Shown: positions 57,601 to 64,000 of the stretch, in pieces
Layout: each line of letters opens with the position of its first letter
Position numbering within the stretch: position 1 is the stretch's first letter
From: an uncultured Thermogutta sp.
GTDB taxonomy: Bacteria > Planctomycetota > Planctomycetia > Pirellulales > Thermoguttaceae
Direction: 5' to 3'
Assembly (NCBI GenBank): GCA_937128505.1
Contig: CAKZMM010000189.1
Location: forward strand, 1-64,000
DNA length: 64,000 bases
The notes under the pieces: generated by a model
Told to the model about the DNA's origin: nothing
What the model saw: only the letters and a program-made list of their open reading frames with translations
The model's database searches: none
Position numbers and translations under genes: made by a program

Positions 57601-58046
57601 ATGGTAAGTACCTGGGGATTGATTACCCTGTAGCTGGGGGCCGGACACTTCGTTACGAAGTCACCTACGAGGGGAGCGTCCACTGGCCCGTGGCCCTGCT
57701 CGAAGCACTTCCTCCCGGCGTGAAGGAGCCGCAACTACCGATATCGCGATGGCCCCCGCAGCGGCCTTCCGTGCAACGAAAGGCCGTTTGGCAAGATAAA
57801 GAGAATCATCGATTCCGGGCCTGGATACTTAGCCCTGAAATCGTGGTTGGGGCGGCTGAGCAGCCGGCAACCAATCCGCCCAGGCATTTCCTGGTGGCTT
57901 TCCGCGTGAGCGACGGATCGGCCGTTTGGTCGCGAACCGTTCCGGCCGGAGTCGTAAAAGGCGGGCTGGCCATCGATCAAGATCAGCGCATCGTTGCCGC
58001 GCTTGAGGACGGTCGAATCGTTTGTCTCGATCCACAAAAGCCTTGA
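54642..58046 (+). CDS. exported PQQ-type beta-propeller protein with methyltransferase-like region
   Basis: A 1134-residue exported protein. The N-terminus has a basic start and a hydrophobic stretch (VAALSVVALGLLLMVTVC). Residues about 165-290 look like a degenerate Rossmann methyltransferase (LCAVLGDAPATGVKAVL, YDRIHLADNLADAVIV, ELLRVIRPHGFAFLAS). The rest carries PQQ-type propeller repeats, for example LYLADSESCKKLDPETGEVL, GRVYAFEAASGRKLWSY and VVALDARSGEPRWV. This combination recurs in planctomycetes and is of unknown function. No cofactor ligands of true quinoprotein dehydrogenases were recognised. ATG 54642 has GGAGG upstream; 54597 in the same frame is less likely. A large hairpin follows the stop. 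Confidence 0.8.
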   Translation: MNSPTGIPARLSRFPRGVAALSVVALGLLLMVTVCGGDWRPSIPRTSGLWYAFLVDGKPLGRLPSRTDCISESPVEGAHEWNYERWIPTFCAEDVCESGGVKPATISSRRSAGSPASSPGTTSGDHQSSEGCGASSYVRFVSYEASDNLPEAGENAFPEKALSDVRRLLGGRPGLCAVLGDAPATGVKAVLKLAEETQAQIFFQSPVEEVVQAVRPEAERRNLLGTRVFVDRGPYDRIHLADNLADAVIVLSSGQTAGAVPSEDELLRVIRPHGFAFLASQSLTKPTPEGVDWWTHPYHRADNNPLSTDKLARWPYRTQFLAEPLFVPMPEVSVAAGGKVYRAFGHIAHKANQNAMLNTLLCINAFNGTILWRRPLRENFMIHRNSMVATPEALYLADSESCKKLDPETGEVLDEIVIPEGVADGKIWKWMALEEGTLYALVGGPEVNCPTQPSDTPGLGHWPWGMWPGHDYADPKTNFAFGRTFLAIDPTTKQILWRHHEDEYIDGRGVCMNSRHIFFFVPEKLLAALDRTTGQVAWRTSDPELLGVIGPNGRAQLWETGYATSVYLKCTEDMLFFAGPQRSRLVVISAKDGKLLWHRQPGNYQLVLHRKAIYAVGPQTADEGCLLDYLTGQKIGHLHSRRACTRATGTMDSIFYRAAEGTIRVDLATHTTQHIAPMRPPCQDGVIVSDGHLFWGPWMCGCQLSLYGHICLAPADPRESTSGANAPQREVFGTPVDSGAGFDVRPGDWPTYCGDNRRSCVAKVDIPQQVQPAWVFQPPSAVMPTAPVIAGSTVFVGDRAGVLRALDAHSGQLRWKAYTGSAIFFPPGVESGRVFVGSADGRVYAFEAASGRKLWSYRVAPGRRWIPVYGKLMSSWPVAGGVVVQDGVVYAAAGITHYDGTYVVALDARSGEPRWVNARTGVLSQTAQSGISLQGELFIEQGELRFLGGGLYELARFDLATGQCLNEPNHRPGSQYHTAFYAYYPDYGKYLGIDYPVAGGRTLRYEVTYEGSVHWPVALLEALPPGVKEPQLPISRWPPQRPSVQRKAVWQDKENHRFRAWILSPEIVVGAAEQPATNPPRHFLVAFRVSDGSAVWSRTVPAGVVKGGLAIDQDQRIVAALEDGRIVCLDPQKP

Positions 58047-58462
58047 AATCATCTTCGACCATCGCTGCAGCACGCGGACTTAAGGCGGCGCTACCGCGGC
58101 AGCGTGGTGCAAAGCGGGAAGCGGAAAAGAGTAATACTGGAGCCCCGGATTTTCAGATACACGGCCCGGCACCCTTGTGCCTCTGGTGCAAATAGCTCGT
58201 ATTTAAGCTTGCTGTCCGCCGGGGACAGGGTGGCAGATGGTCACGTTTTGTCCTTTGCAGCGATCTCATTCCAAGGGGCGAGCGCTCGGCCTGCCTTTGT
58301 CAAATGCTCTTGTCCGGCAAGCCGAAATTCTAGCTGAGCTCCAGCGTTTGTCCCGGCGATGGAAGCACACGGCCCTTGTCCATGGGACGAATAGAGCGCA
58401 GAAGGAATCGGCATTAAAAAAATTTTTCGCGGTGCCAGAACAGATTCCGGTGCACGAGAGGA
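58047..58462. other. intergenic after the PQQ-propeller gene
   Basis: Convergent space. It contains the hairpin at 58058-58108; the remaining sequence shows only featureless short frames. Confidence 0.5.
58058..58108 (+). terminator. long hairpin after the PQQ-propeller gene
   Basis: acca-cgctgc pairs with gcagcg-tggt (one bulged t), and an inner cgcgg/ccgcg stem forms inside. It starts 12 bp after the stop. No T-run is seen. Confidence 0.38.
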
Positions 58463-58942
58463 TCAATTCGCCGGCGGAATCCGATGTTTGCCGTTGGATT
58501 GCTCGGGATGCTCCGAGGGTGTAGGCTCCTCTTTCGGTCGGCGTTTCAAAAGACGCATTTGGGCCCGCAGCTTGGTCTGTTCCAACATCACTTCCTGACG
58601 CTGCCGACCGAAATAAGCCTGGGTAGCCAAAATATCCGCTAGGGCAAGCAGGCAAAGCCATAACAGTAGGATTAAGATGATTCCCCATGTCCCCACGGAA
58701 AGCCAAGGAGCAACGCGGAGGCTCATGAGGACCTGAGCAACTACGATCAGCAGTCCGATAACCCCCAACATGCCGCTGCTTTGCATCCGCCGGCGGAATT
58801 GCCGCTGTCGAAAGTCGCGTTCTGCGGCATTCAGCGTGGTATCCCGAGACGCCATCCGCCAAACGCGGACGTGCTGAACGAGCATCGCCGCCGCTATTCC
58901 CGAGAGTGCGAGTCCGAAAAGAATCGTGATTGACTCGCCCAC
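58463..58942 (-). CDS. small integral-membrane protein, unknown function
   Basis: A 159-residue protein with three hydrophobic segments: residues about 5-25 (ILFGLALSGIAAAMLV), 58-75 (GMLGVIGLLIVVAQVLM) and 84-105 (GIILILLLWLCLLALADIL). Between and after them are basic, Glu/Gln-rich stretches that could form short coiled coils (RDFRQRQFRRRMQ; RQEVMLEQTKLRAQMRLLKR). The start is a GTG at 58942 preceded by AAAGGG. I do not recognise the family and propose no function. Confidence 0.65.
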   Translation of the reverse strand: MGESITILFGLALSGIAAAMLVQHVRVWRMASRDTTLNAAERDFRQRQFRRRMQSSGMLGVIGLLIVVAQVLMSLRVAPWLSVGTWGIILILLLWLCLLALADILATQAYFGRQRQEVMLEQTKLRAQMRLLKRRPKEEPTPSEHPEQSNGKHRIPPAN

Positions 58943-59278
58943 TGCCGCTACCCTTTAACCGAAGGAGCCATCGGATGAATCATTGAAATCGTATCGATGA
59001 TTGAATAAGTCTTCGAAAGGCCTTCGACCAAATTAGAAAACGGAGTTAGCCATCGGCCGTGTTTCCCCTCAATCGTGGTGAGACGTTTCAGGTGCCGCCC
59101 CAATGATGTAGCCATCGACGTGCTTCGCCTCAAGCGTGGTGGCACGACCGTTGCGCTGCGGGCTATGGCTAGTATAAAAACGGCCTGTGACTAATGCATC
59201 TAACCGTGGTATTTCCGCGAAACACGTTTATAGGCAAGATTTCGCAGCCAAGATCTCGCCGGTTCGTTCGGCGTCAAC
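58943..59278. other. intergenic with a 62-bp-offset direct repeat
   Basis: No gene. Copies at 59047-59085 and 59109-59146 share tagccatcg, ctcaa and cgtggtg with several mismatches; a shorter third piece (ctaaccgtggt) follows at about 59190. Confidence 0.55.
59047..59146. repeat. imperfect ~38-bp direct repeat, 62-bp offset
   Basis: The two copies start with tagccatcg and end with cgtggtg plus acg. They lie in the gap between the membrane-protein gene and the M28 peptidase gene. Confidence 0.75.
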
Positions 59279-60256
59279 TCATTTAGCCTCGACTAACCAT
59301 TGGCGGACAACGGTTCCTACTTTTGCTAGGCTTGCTGCCGAACATTGGTCCGGGGTGTCCCCCTGAGTATGCCACGGCGGGTAATCGAAATCGATGATCA
59401 CGCAAGCCGGAATTCCGCCTTCATTCCGCAGCATCAGATGGTCATCACGAATCTCATACTTCTGACGGGGGATGAATTCTCGCACTCCCAACCGCCGCGC
59501 AATCGACCAAATGTGCTCCACCAAAGGACGCACTTCTCGCCACCACATGCTGTTGCGCTCCTGGTAGATATCCAAATCCTTATCGCCCACCATATCCAGT
59601 AGCACGGCCCAGCGGTATTTGGCCTGATACGGTAAGCGACCTTCCCGATATGAGCGGGCAAAATACTCGGAGCCGATAAAGTAGCGATCTGTCGGGCGAA
59701 AAATGAATTCCTCGGCATCGAAAAGTACAAAATCTATCCCGTACCGCACGGGCAAATTCGGTATGTGGTGAGCCATTTCCATCAGGATGGCCACGCCGCT
59801 AGCACCATCATTCGCACCGACGAATATCCCACGCGGATCGACCGGGTCTAACATCGGATACGGGAGTGTATCATAGTGGGCACAAAGCATGAGCCGTTCC
59901 GTGCGATCCGGGAACCATTCCACGATTAGATTCGCCAGCGGAACCGGCGAGCGATCCACGGGATGAAGAATCTCAAATCGTTGCAAGGTCACCTTTCCCC
60001 CGAGGTTTGTGAAATGCCGCTCAAGGAGCTCCTGCTGTGCTTTCATGCCGGGCGAACCGCTCGGCCTTGGTCCGATGGCACAAAGCTGCTTTAAATAGCC
60101 ATAAGCTCGTTCGCCGTCGAAAGGCTTCGCATGAGCCACGGAAACGGAGCTTGCTTCGCCGGCCGAAATCATCGGATTTTCTGCGATGGTGCCCCCGCAG
60201 GACAGACCGAAAGCCGCCAAAACTCCTGAGCAGATCAACCAGCAAACGTTTTTCAT
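59279..60256 (-). CDS. M28-family zinc peptidase / glutaminyl cyclase-like exported protein
   Basis: A 325-residue M28-type metallohydrolase, close to the glutaminyl-peptide cyclotransferase group by its architecture. It has a signal peptide (WLICSGVLAAFGLSCGGT). Metal ligands fit CAHYDTLPY (His, Asp), GANDGASG (Asp), FDAEEF (Glu pair) and WHTQGDTPDQC (His). ATG 60256 gives a normal signal peptide; the same frame runs 23 codons further up but without reason to start there. It acts outside the cytoplasm, either as an aminopeptidase or as an enzyme forming N-terminal pyroglutamate; the sequence does not settle which. Confidence 0.82.
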   Translation of the reverse strand: MKNVCWLICSGVLAAFGLSCGGTIAENPMISAGEASSVSVAHAKPFDGERAYGYLKQLCAIGPRPSGSPGMKAQQELLERHFTNLGGKVTLQRFEILHPVDRSPVPLANLIVEWFPDRTERLMLCAHYDTLPYPMLDPVDPRGIFVGANDGASGVAILMEMAHHIPNLPVRYGIDFVLFDAEEFIFRPTDRYFIGSEYFARSYREGRLPYQAKYRWAVLLDMVGDKDLDIYQERNSMWWREVRPLVEHIWSIARRLGVREFIPRQKYEIRDDHLMLRNEGGIPACVIIDFDYPPWHTQGDTPDQCSAASLAKVGTVVRQWLVEAK

Positions 60257-60751
60257 AGCGAACCCTGCATTAAGATGGTGTCGCGCTGAATCGGTTAGGC
60301 GCGCCGGATAGGGTGTTTCCCGCAATCTAGCGTTATTGATCGTAGAAAGGTTCGAATGTTAAACTCTCAGAGTTGTATTCGCCTTTCGCTTCTTCTGAAG
60401 CGCTCCACATTGTACGTGTTTTATTTGGGTTAAACCACCAGCAGCATTCTAAGCTTAGGACGTTATTCGCACTCCGAACCGATGGACACGGCATTCCGTA
60501 CCGTTAAACAAGCCACCCGCATGCCCGGTGGAAAGCTAAAGTGAAAAAGCAAACAAAAAGGCGGCAAGACCTTGTTTTGTTACCGGTGAAAGCTGCGGAG
60601 ACAATATCCTCAATGGGGTGAGATTTCTCACGCAGATAAAATCGAACCTAAATTTCGGCACGAAACCGGCGGAGGCCTGTCCGGTTTCCCAAAATCATCA
60701 AAGGCTTATCGGGAAATCCGTTAGCTTAAGGCATCGCGAGGCCAAAAACGC
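60257..60751. other. divergent gap, M28 peptidase / UbiD
   Basis: Upstream region of two divergent genes, AT-richer than the genes. I see no clear promoter pair, repeat array or small gene in it. Confidence 0.5.
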
Positions 60752-62596
60752 ATGGGGTACCGAACACTTGCCGAGTGTATCGCCGATCTTCGGGCAATCG
60801 GGCAACTCATCCAAATAGATGAGCCGATTGACGCCAATTTGGAGGCAGCGGCTATTCAGCGACGGGTCTTTGCGGCCGGGGGGCCGGCGATCTACTTTGC
60901 CAATGTCAAGAATTGCCGCTTTCCCATGGTCAGCAATCTGTTTGGAACCATGGAGCGAATTCGATACATCTTTCGTGATACCATCGACGGTTTGGCCCGG
61001 ATCGTGGAGCTGGGAATCGACCCGAAAGACATTATGCGGCGTCCCCGGTTATGGGTCAAAGCCCCGTTTTGGCTCTGGCGTATGCGCCCGCGAAAGACCC
61101 GCTGGGGGCCGGTACTTGCCTGCGAAACCACGATCGATCAACTACCCCAATTGCGATCCTGGCCCAAAGATGGGGGCGCGTACATCACGTTGCCGCAAGT
61201 TTATACGGAGGACCCCGATCGACCCGGATTTGCCCATTCAAACCTCGGGATGTACCGAGTCCAGATCTCGGGCGGCAAGTACGTCCCGAATTGTCAAATT
61301 GGTCTTCATTACCAGATTCATCGTCATATTGCCGTCCATCATGCGGCTGCAATTCGGCGGGGAGCATCTTTGAAAGTGAACATCTTCGTGGGCGGCCCCC
61401 CTGCGATGACCGTGGCCGCCGTGATGCCGCTACCACCGGATATTAGTGAGGTATCGTTTGCGGGACTCTTGGCAGGCCACCGTATCCCGATGATTTGCCG
61501 ACCGGGTGAGCTCCCGATTTCTGCCCAGGCCGACTTTTGCATTACCGGCTATATCGAGCGCGATTTGCTCCCTGAGGGCCCCTTCGGCGACCATCTGGGC
61601 TATTACAGCTTGCAACACGATTTTCCCGTGCTCCGCGTACAGCACGTCTATCATCGGAAGAATGCTATTTGGCCTTTCACGGTCGTCGGTCGACCTCCCC
61701 AAGAGGATTCCATTTTTGGTGCCTTTATCCACGAATTGGTCGGGCCTGTTGTCCCCAAAGCAATTCCTGGGGTAAAAGCTGTGCATGCTGTGGATGCTGC
61801 CGGGGTACATCCGCTCATGTTGGCGATCGGTAGCGAACGCTACATCCCCTACGAGGATCCCCGACGCCCACGAGAGCTTTTGACCTTAGCGAATGCCTTG
61901 CTGGGTTTCGGCCAGATCTCGTTGACCAAATACCTTTTCATCGTGGCACAAGAGGATAACCCGGAACTCGATGTTCGAGATGTGAAGGAATTTCTCAGAT
62001 GTTTGTTGGAAAGGGTCGATTGGCGCCGGAACCTTCACTTTCATACTTGCACCACCATGGACACGCTGGATTACACGGGCGAGGCCCTACATGAGGGGTC
62101 GAAGCTTGTTGTGGTTGCCGCCGGTCCACCGCGTCGAACTTTACCCGTGGGGATCGATCCGCGAATCTCCCTGCCGGCAGAATTAGGTTTTCGAAAACCC
62201 CGGGTAGTGCTTCCGGGTATCCTTGTCGTGGAAGGGCCGCGCTACAGTCCCGAACGGGGGGGGCCTGACCTGGCAGTGTCACGATTCGCTGCCGCGTACA
62301 AACGAACCGATGCGATCAACCTTTTTCCGCTTATTGTGGTTGTCGATGACAGCGAGTTTGCAAGCCGCAATTTGAACAATTTCCTCTGGGTCACTTTTAC
62401 CCGGAGCAACCCCGCAGCGGATATTTTCGGGATCGAATCCTTCATCGCATATAAACATTGGGGCTGCTTCGGGTCGCTGGTGATTGATGCCCGCAGTAAA
62501 CCGCATCATGCTCCGACTTTGGAAGAAGACCCTAATGTGGTGCGGCGGGTCGAGGAACTTGCGGCCCCAGGACGCCCGCTGCACGGAATCATCTGA
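60752..62596 (+). CDS. UbiD-family decarboxylase
   Basis: A 614-residue prenylated-FMN-dependent decarboxylase of the UbiD family. Landmarks are MVSNLFGTMERIRYIF near residue 55, QISGGKYVPNCQIGLHYQIH, PEGPFGDHLGYYSLQHDFPV, IWPFTVVGRPPQED, KAVHAVDAAGVHPLMLAIGS and FTRSNPAADIFGIESF. The version with GYYSLQHDFPV and VGRPPQED resembles the menaquinone (futalosine-pathway) decarboxylases rather than E. coli UbiD; that assignment is inferred. The required UbiX-type flavin prenyltransferase is not in the window. GAGG precedes ATG 60752. A hairpin begins at the stop codon itself. Confidence 0.87.
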   Translation: MGYRTLAECIADLRAIGQLIQIDEPIDANLEAAAIQRRVFAAGGPAIYFANVKNCRFPMVSNLFGTMERIRYIFRDTIDGLARIVELGIDPKDIMRRPRLWVKAPFWLWRMRPRKTRWGPVLACETTIDQLPQLRSWPKDGGAYITLPQVYTEDPDRPGFAHSNLGMYRVQISGGKYVPNCQIGLHYQIHRHIAVHHAAAIRRGASLKVNIFVGGPPAMTVAAVMPLPPDISEVSFAGLLAGHRIPMICRPGELPISAQADFCITGYIERDLLPEGPFGDHLGYYSLQHDFPVLRVQHVYHRKNAIWPFTVVGRPPQEDSIFGAFIHELVGPVVPKAIPGVKAVHAVDAAGVHPLMLAIGSERYIPYEDPRRPRELLTLANALLGFGQISLTKYLFIVAQEDNPELDVRDVKEFLRCLLERVDWRRNLHFHTCTTMDTLDYTGEALHEGSKLVVVAAGPPRRTLPVGIDPRISLPAELGFRKPRVVLPGILVVEGPRYSPERGGPDLAVSRFAAAYKRTDAINLFPLIVVVDDSEFASRNLNNFLWVTFTRSNPAADIFGIESFIAYKHWGCFGSLVIDARSKPHHAPTLEEDPNVVRRVEELAAPGRPLHGII

Positions 62597-62613
62597 TGCC
62601 TTTAGCGGCATCA
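62594..62613 (+). terminator. hairpin starting at the ubiD-family stop codon
   Basis: tgatgcc (containing the stop TGA) and ggcatca form a perfect 7-bp stem with a 6-base loop (tttagc). No T-run follows. Confidence 0.4.
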
Positions 62614-63477
62614 TGCGAAAATATTGGTGGGTGGTCTCGCCGCAACTCATGTGCTGATCATCGGGGAATTATGCGACGCGGTTTTTCGCAAATTTTGGGG
62701 AGAAGTGCCTCCAAGGACGGGGTTAAAAAAAAGAGGATTTAAGAGAAAGGGTGATAGGCGGAAGCTGCGATCGAGGCGCGGAAGCTTCGTACGAGGCAGA
62801 AGTTTTGTTCCCTGGGGGTGCTAAAGTTCAGAGTAAGGTTCGTTGGGGCCTCCCCAAGCCTCCCCACAAAGGTTGGCCCGCGACAGACTGGCAAGAAAAC
62901 ACCCCCTTTGCCTTCATTAATACTCGCACGGCAAATGGAAAGAAACCGAAACACGCTGTCGGTCGCGAATTGCTCAGGAATTCCTTAAATCTATGAATCT
63001 ATGTCGACCGCATTTGGTTGCGGAGTAGCATTCATGTTTCGGGGGGTGTCCCATTCTGTTACGATTGTATGACTGCGAGTGTGTAATGCTTACTACAATT
63101 ATTAGATAATGATTCTTTGTGATACAATTACAAAAAACTTATCCCTTTGCTTGCCTCAATTACCGGGCGAGGAGGTTTGTAAGAAATGCTATTATGTTGG
63201 TAAATGAATGGTTGATTTTTCAGCTGACTTCAAGTAACCTACTGAAAGATTTCTGTAAACGAGTGCAAGAATAAGAAACATTTGTTTTCGGTAGACCAGG
63301 TGAATTTCAGTTTGAATCGAGTTTATGGATCTTTTTTTACTGGGAGTTAGAGGATTCTTCCGGTACTGATGGCAGGAGATCCTTCGCCCCAGGATTTCCT
63401 TAACTCTAAGAACGATGGCGATCCCATCGTACACCACGGTGTTGTCAGCAGTTTGTTAGTAGAAAGGTTGTGTTTCC
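62597..63477. other. AT-rich gap before cysC
   Basis: No gene is supported. The right half (63040-63330) is clearly AT-rich, as expected for a promoter region, but no well-spaced -35/-10 pair was found. Short duplications (gcctcccca twice at about 62858; aatctatg twice at 62988) are present. Confidence 0.5.
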
Positions 63478-64000
63478 GTGGAAAAGCAGTCAGTTTCGTG
63501 GCCCAAAGACGACGTCTTGCTTCATTGGCATGAGCATGCCGTTTCGCGCGAAGAGCGCGAGGCTTTGAATGGTCACCGGGGGTGTGTGATTTGGCTTACC
63601 GGGCTAAGTGGTAGCGGTAAAAGCACTTTGGCCAATGTTCTGGACCACCGGCTGTACAGCATGGGCGTCCGAAGCTTTGTACTGGATGGGGATAACATAC
63701 GTCATGGACTGAATGCAAGTCCGGCAATCCTCAAGCCTGTGCACGGTGAGGAATTCGCGATGCGTTTCGGGCTAGGCTTTTCCGCCCAAGACCGTGAGGA
63801 GAATATTCGCCGAATCGGTGCCGTGGCCAAGCTTTTCTGTGAGGCCGGCATTATAGCCATCACGGCATTCATCAGTCCGTATCGTCGAGACCGCGACCGC
63901 GTTCGCGCTACCCTCCGTGAAGGGGATTTTGTTGAGGTGTATTTGAACGCACCCTTGGAAGTGTGCGAAGCTAGAGATCCGAAAGGGCTGTATCAGAAGG
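63478..64000 (+). CDS. cysC: adenylylsulfate (APS) kinase, 5' part
   Basis: The frame starts at GTG 63478 and runs off the window end (174 complete codons visible). It phosphorylates adenylylsulfate to PAPS, the second step of sulfate activation. Walker A is TGLSGSGKST (Lys48). LDGDNIRHGLN is the APS-binding motif, and FSAQDREENIRRIGAVAKLF and FISPYRRDRDRVR follow as in CysC. About 19 extra residues (beginning ASPAILKPVHGEEF) stand between HGLN and LGFS compared with the E. coli enzyme. The C-terminus is missing, so a fusion cannot be excluded. The ribosome binding site is weak. Confidence 0.9.
   Translation, partial: MEKQSVSWPKDDVLLHWHEHAVSREEREALNGHRGCVIWLTGLSGSGKSTLANVLDHRLYSMGVRSFVLDGDNIRHGLNASPAILKPVHGEEFAMRFGLGFSAQDREENIRRIGAVAKLFCEAGIIAITAFISPYRRDRDRVRATLREGDFVEVYLNAPLEVCEARDPKGLYQK

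Noticed and set aside
58266-58862. 198-codon minus-strand frame overlapping the small membrane protein
   Set aside because: The overlapping frame 58463-58942 has clear membrane segments and a good ribosome binding site; this one is its shadow.

Overview
The window looks like chromosomal DNA from a planctomycete, probably of the Pirellulales/Thermoguttaceae type. The grounds are: very large exported proteins that begin with the planctomycete LEPR-XLL-type motif (LEKFESRELLSI, FESLEVRTLFSI); GEVED, Calx-beta, SdrD_B-like and pre-peptidase domains; a PQQ-propeller protein with a methyltransferase-like front half; frequent GTG starts; and long gene-free gaps between mostly single-gene units. I saw no rRNA, tRNA, CRISPR array, transposase or phage gene. 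The species is not determined.

Left part (1-21.3 kb), housekeeping and small-molecule metabolism: a pteridine-reductase-like SDR, RuvX overlapping a YeeZ-like epimerase, the two halves of an altronate-dehydratase-type enzyme, a desulfoferrodoxin-like superoxide reductase, an RNase Z-like metallo-beta-lactamase, ScpA, a HIT hydrolase facing a CoA-disulfide reductase/rhodanese fusion, an ATC-hydrolase homologue, a PAP2 phosphatase, a PilZ protein, ComM/YifB and glycerol dehydrogenase.

Centre (21.7-49.5 kb), the striking part: two surface or secreted proteins of 7169 and 1527 residues, on the same strand and 1.6 kb apart. Each has an N-terminal LEPR-XLL-like motif, a gingipain-type C25 cysteine peptidase with a visible His/Cys dyad, calcium-loop and adhesion-type modules, and a C-terminal array of about 47-residue repeats (9 and 8 copies). 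The giant also carries a second, metzincin-like protease site, four GEVED modules, a nidogen-like domain, beta-helices, an 8-bladed TolB-like propeller and about 12 copies of a module built around FEFDxDG. In both proteins several domains are interrupted by other whole domains, at the same kind of loop.

Right part (50-64 kb): biotin synthase facing TruD, a YkgJ cysteine-cluster protein, a PQQ-propeller exported protein, a small membrane protein, an M28 peptidase, a UbiD decarboxylase, and the 5' part of an APS kinase cut by the window end.

The gaps are AT-richer and nearly all contain a short direct tandem duplication (units of about 10-30 bp, some of about 60 bp). Such duplications were not noticed inside genes, so they mark the gene-free DNA of this genome.
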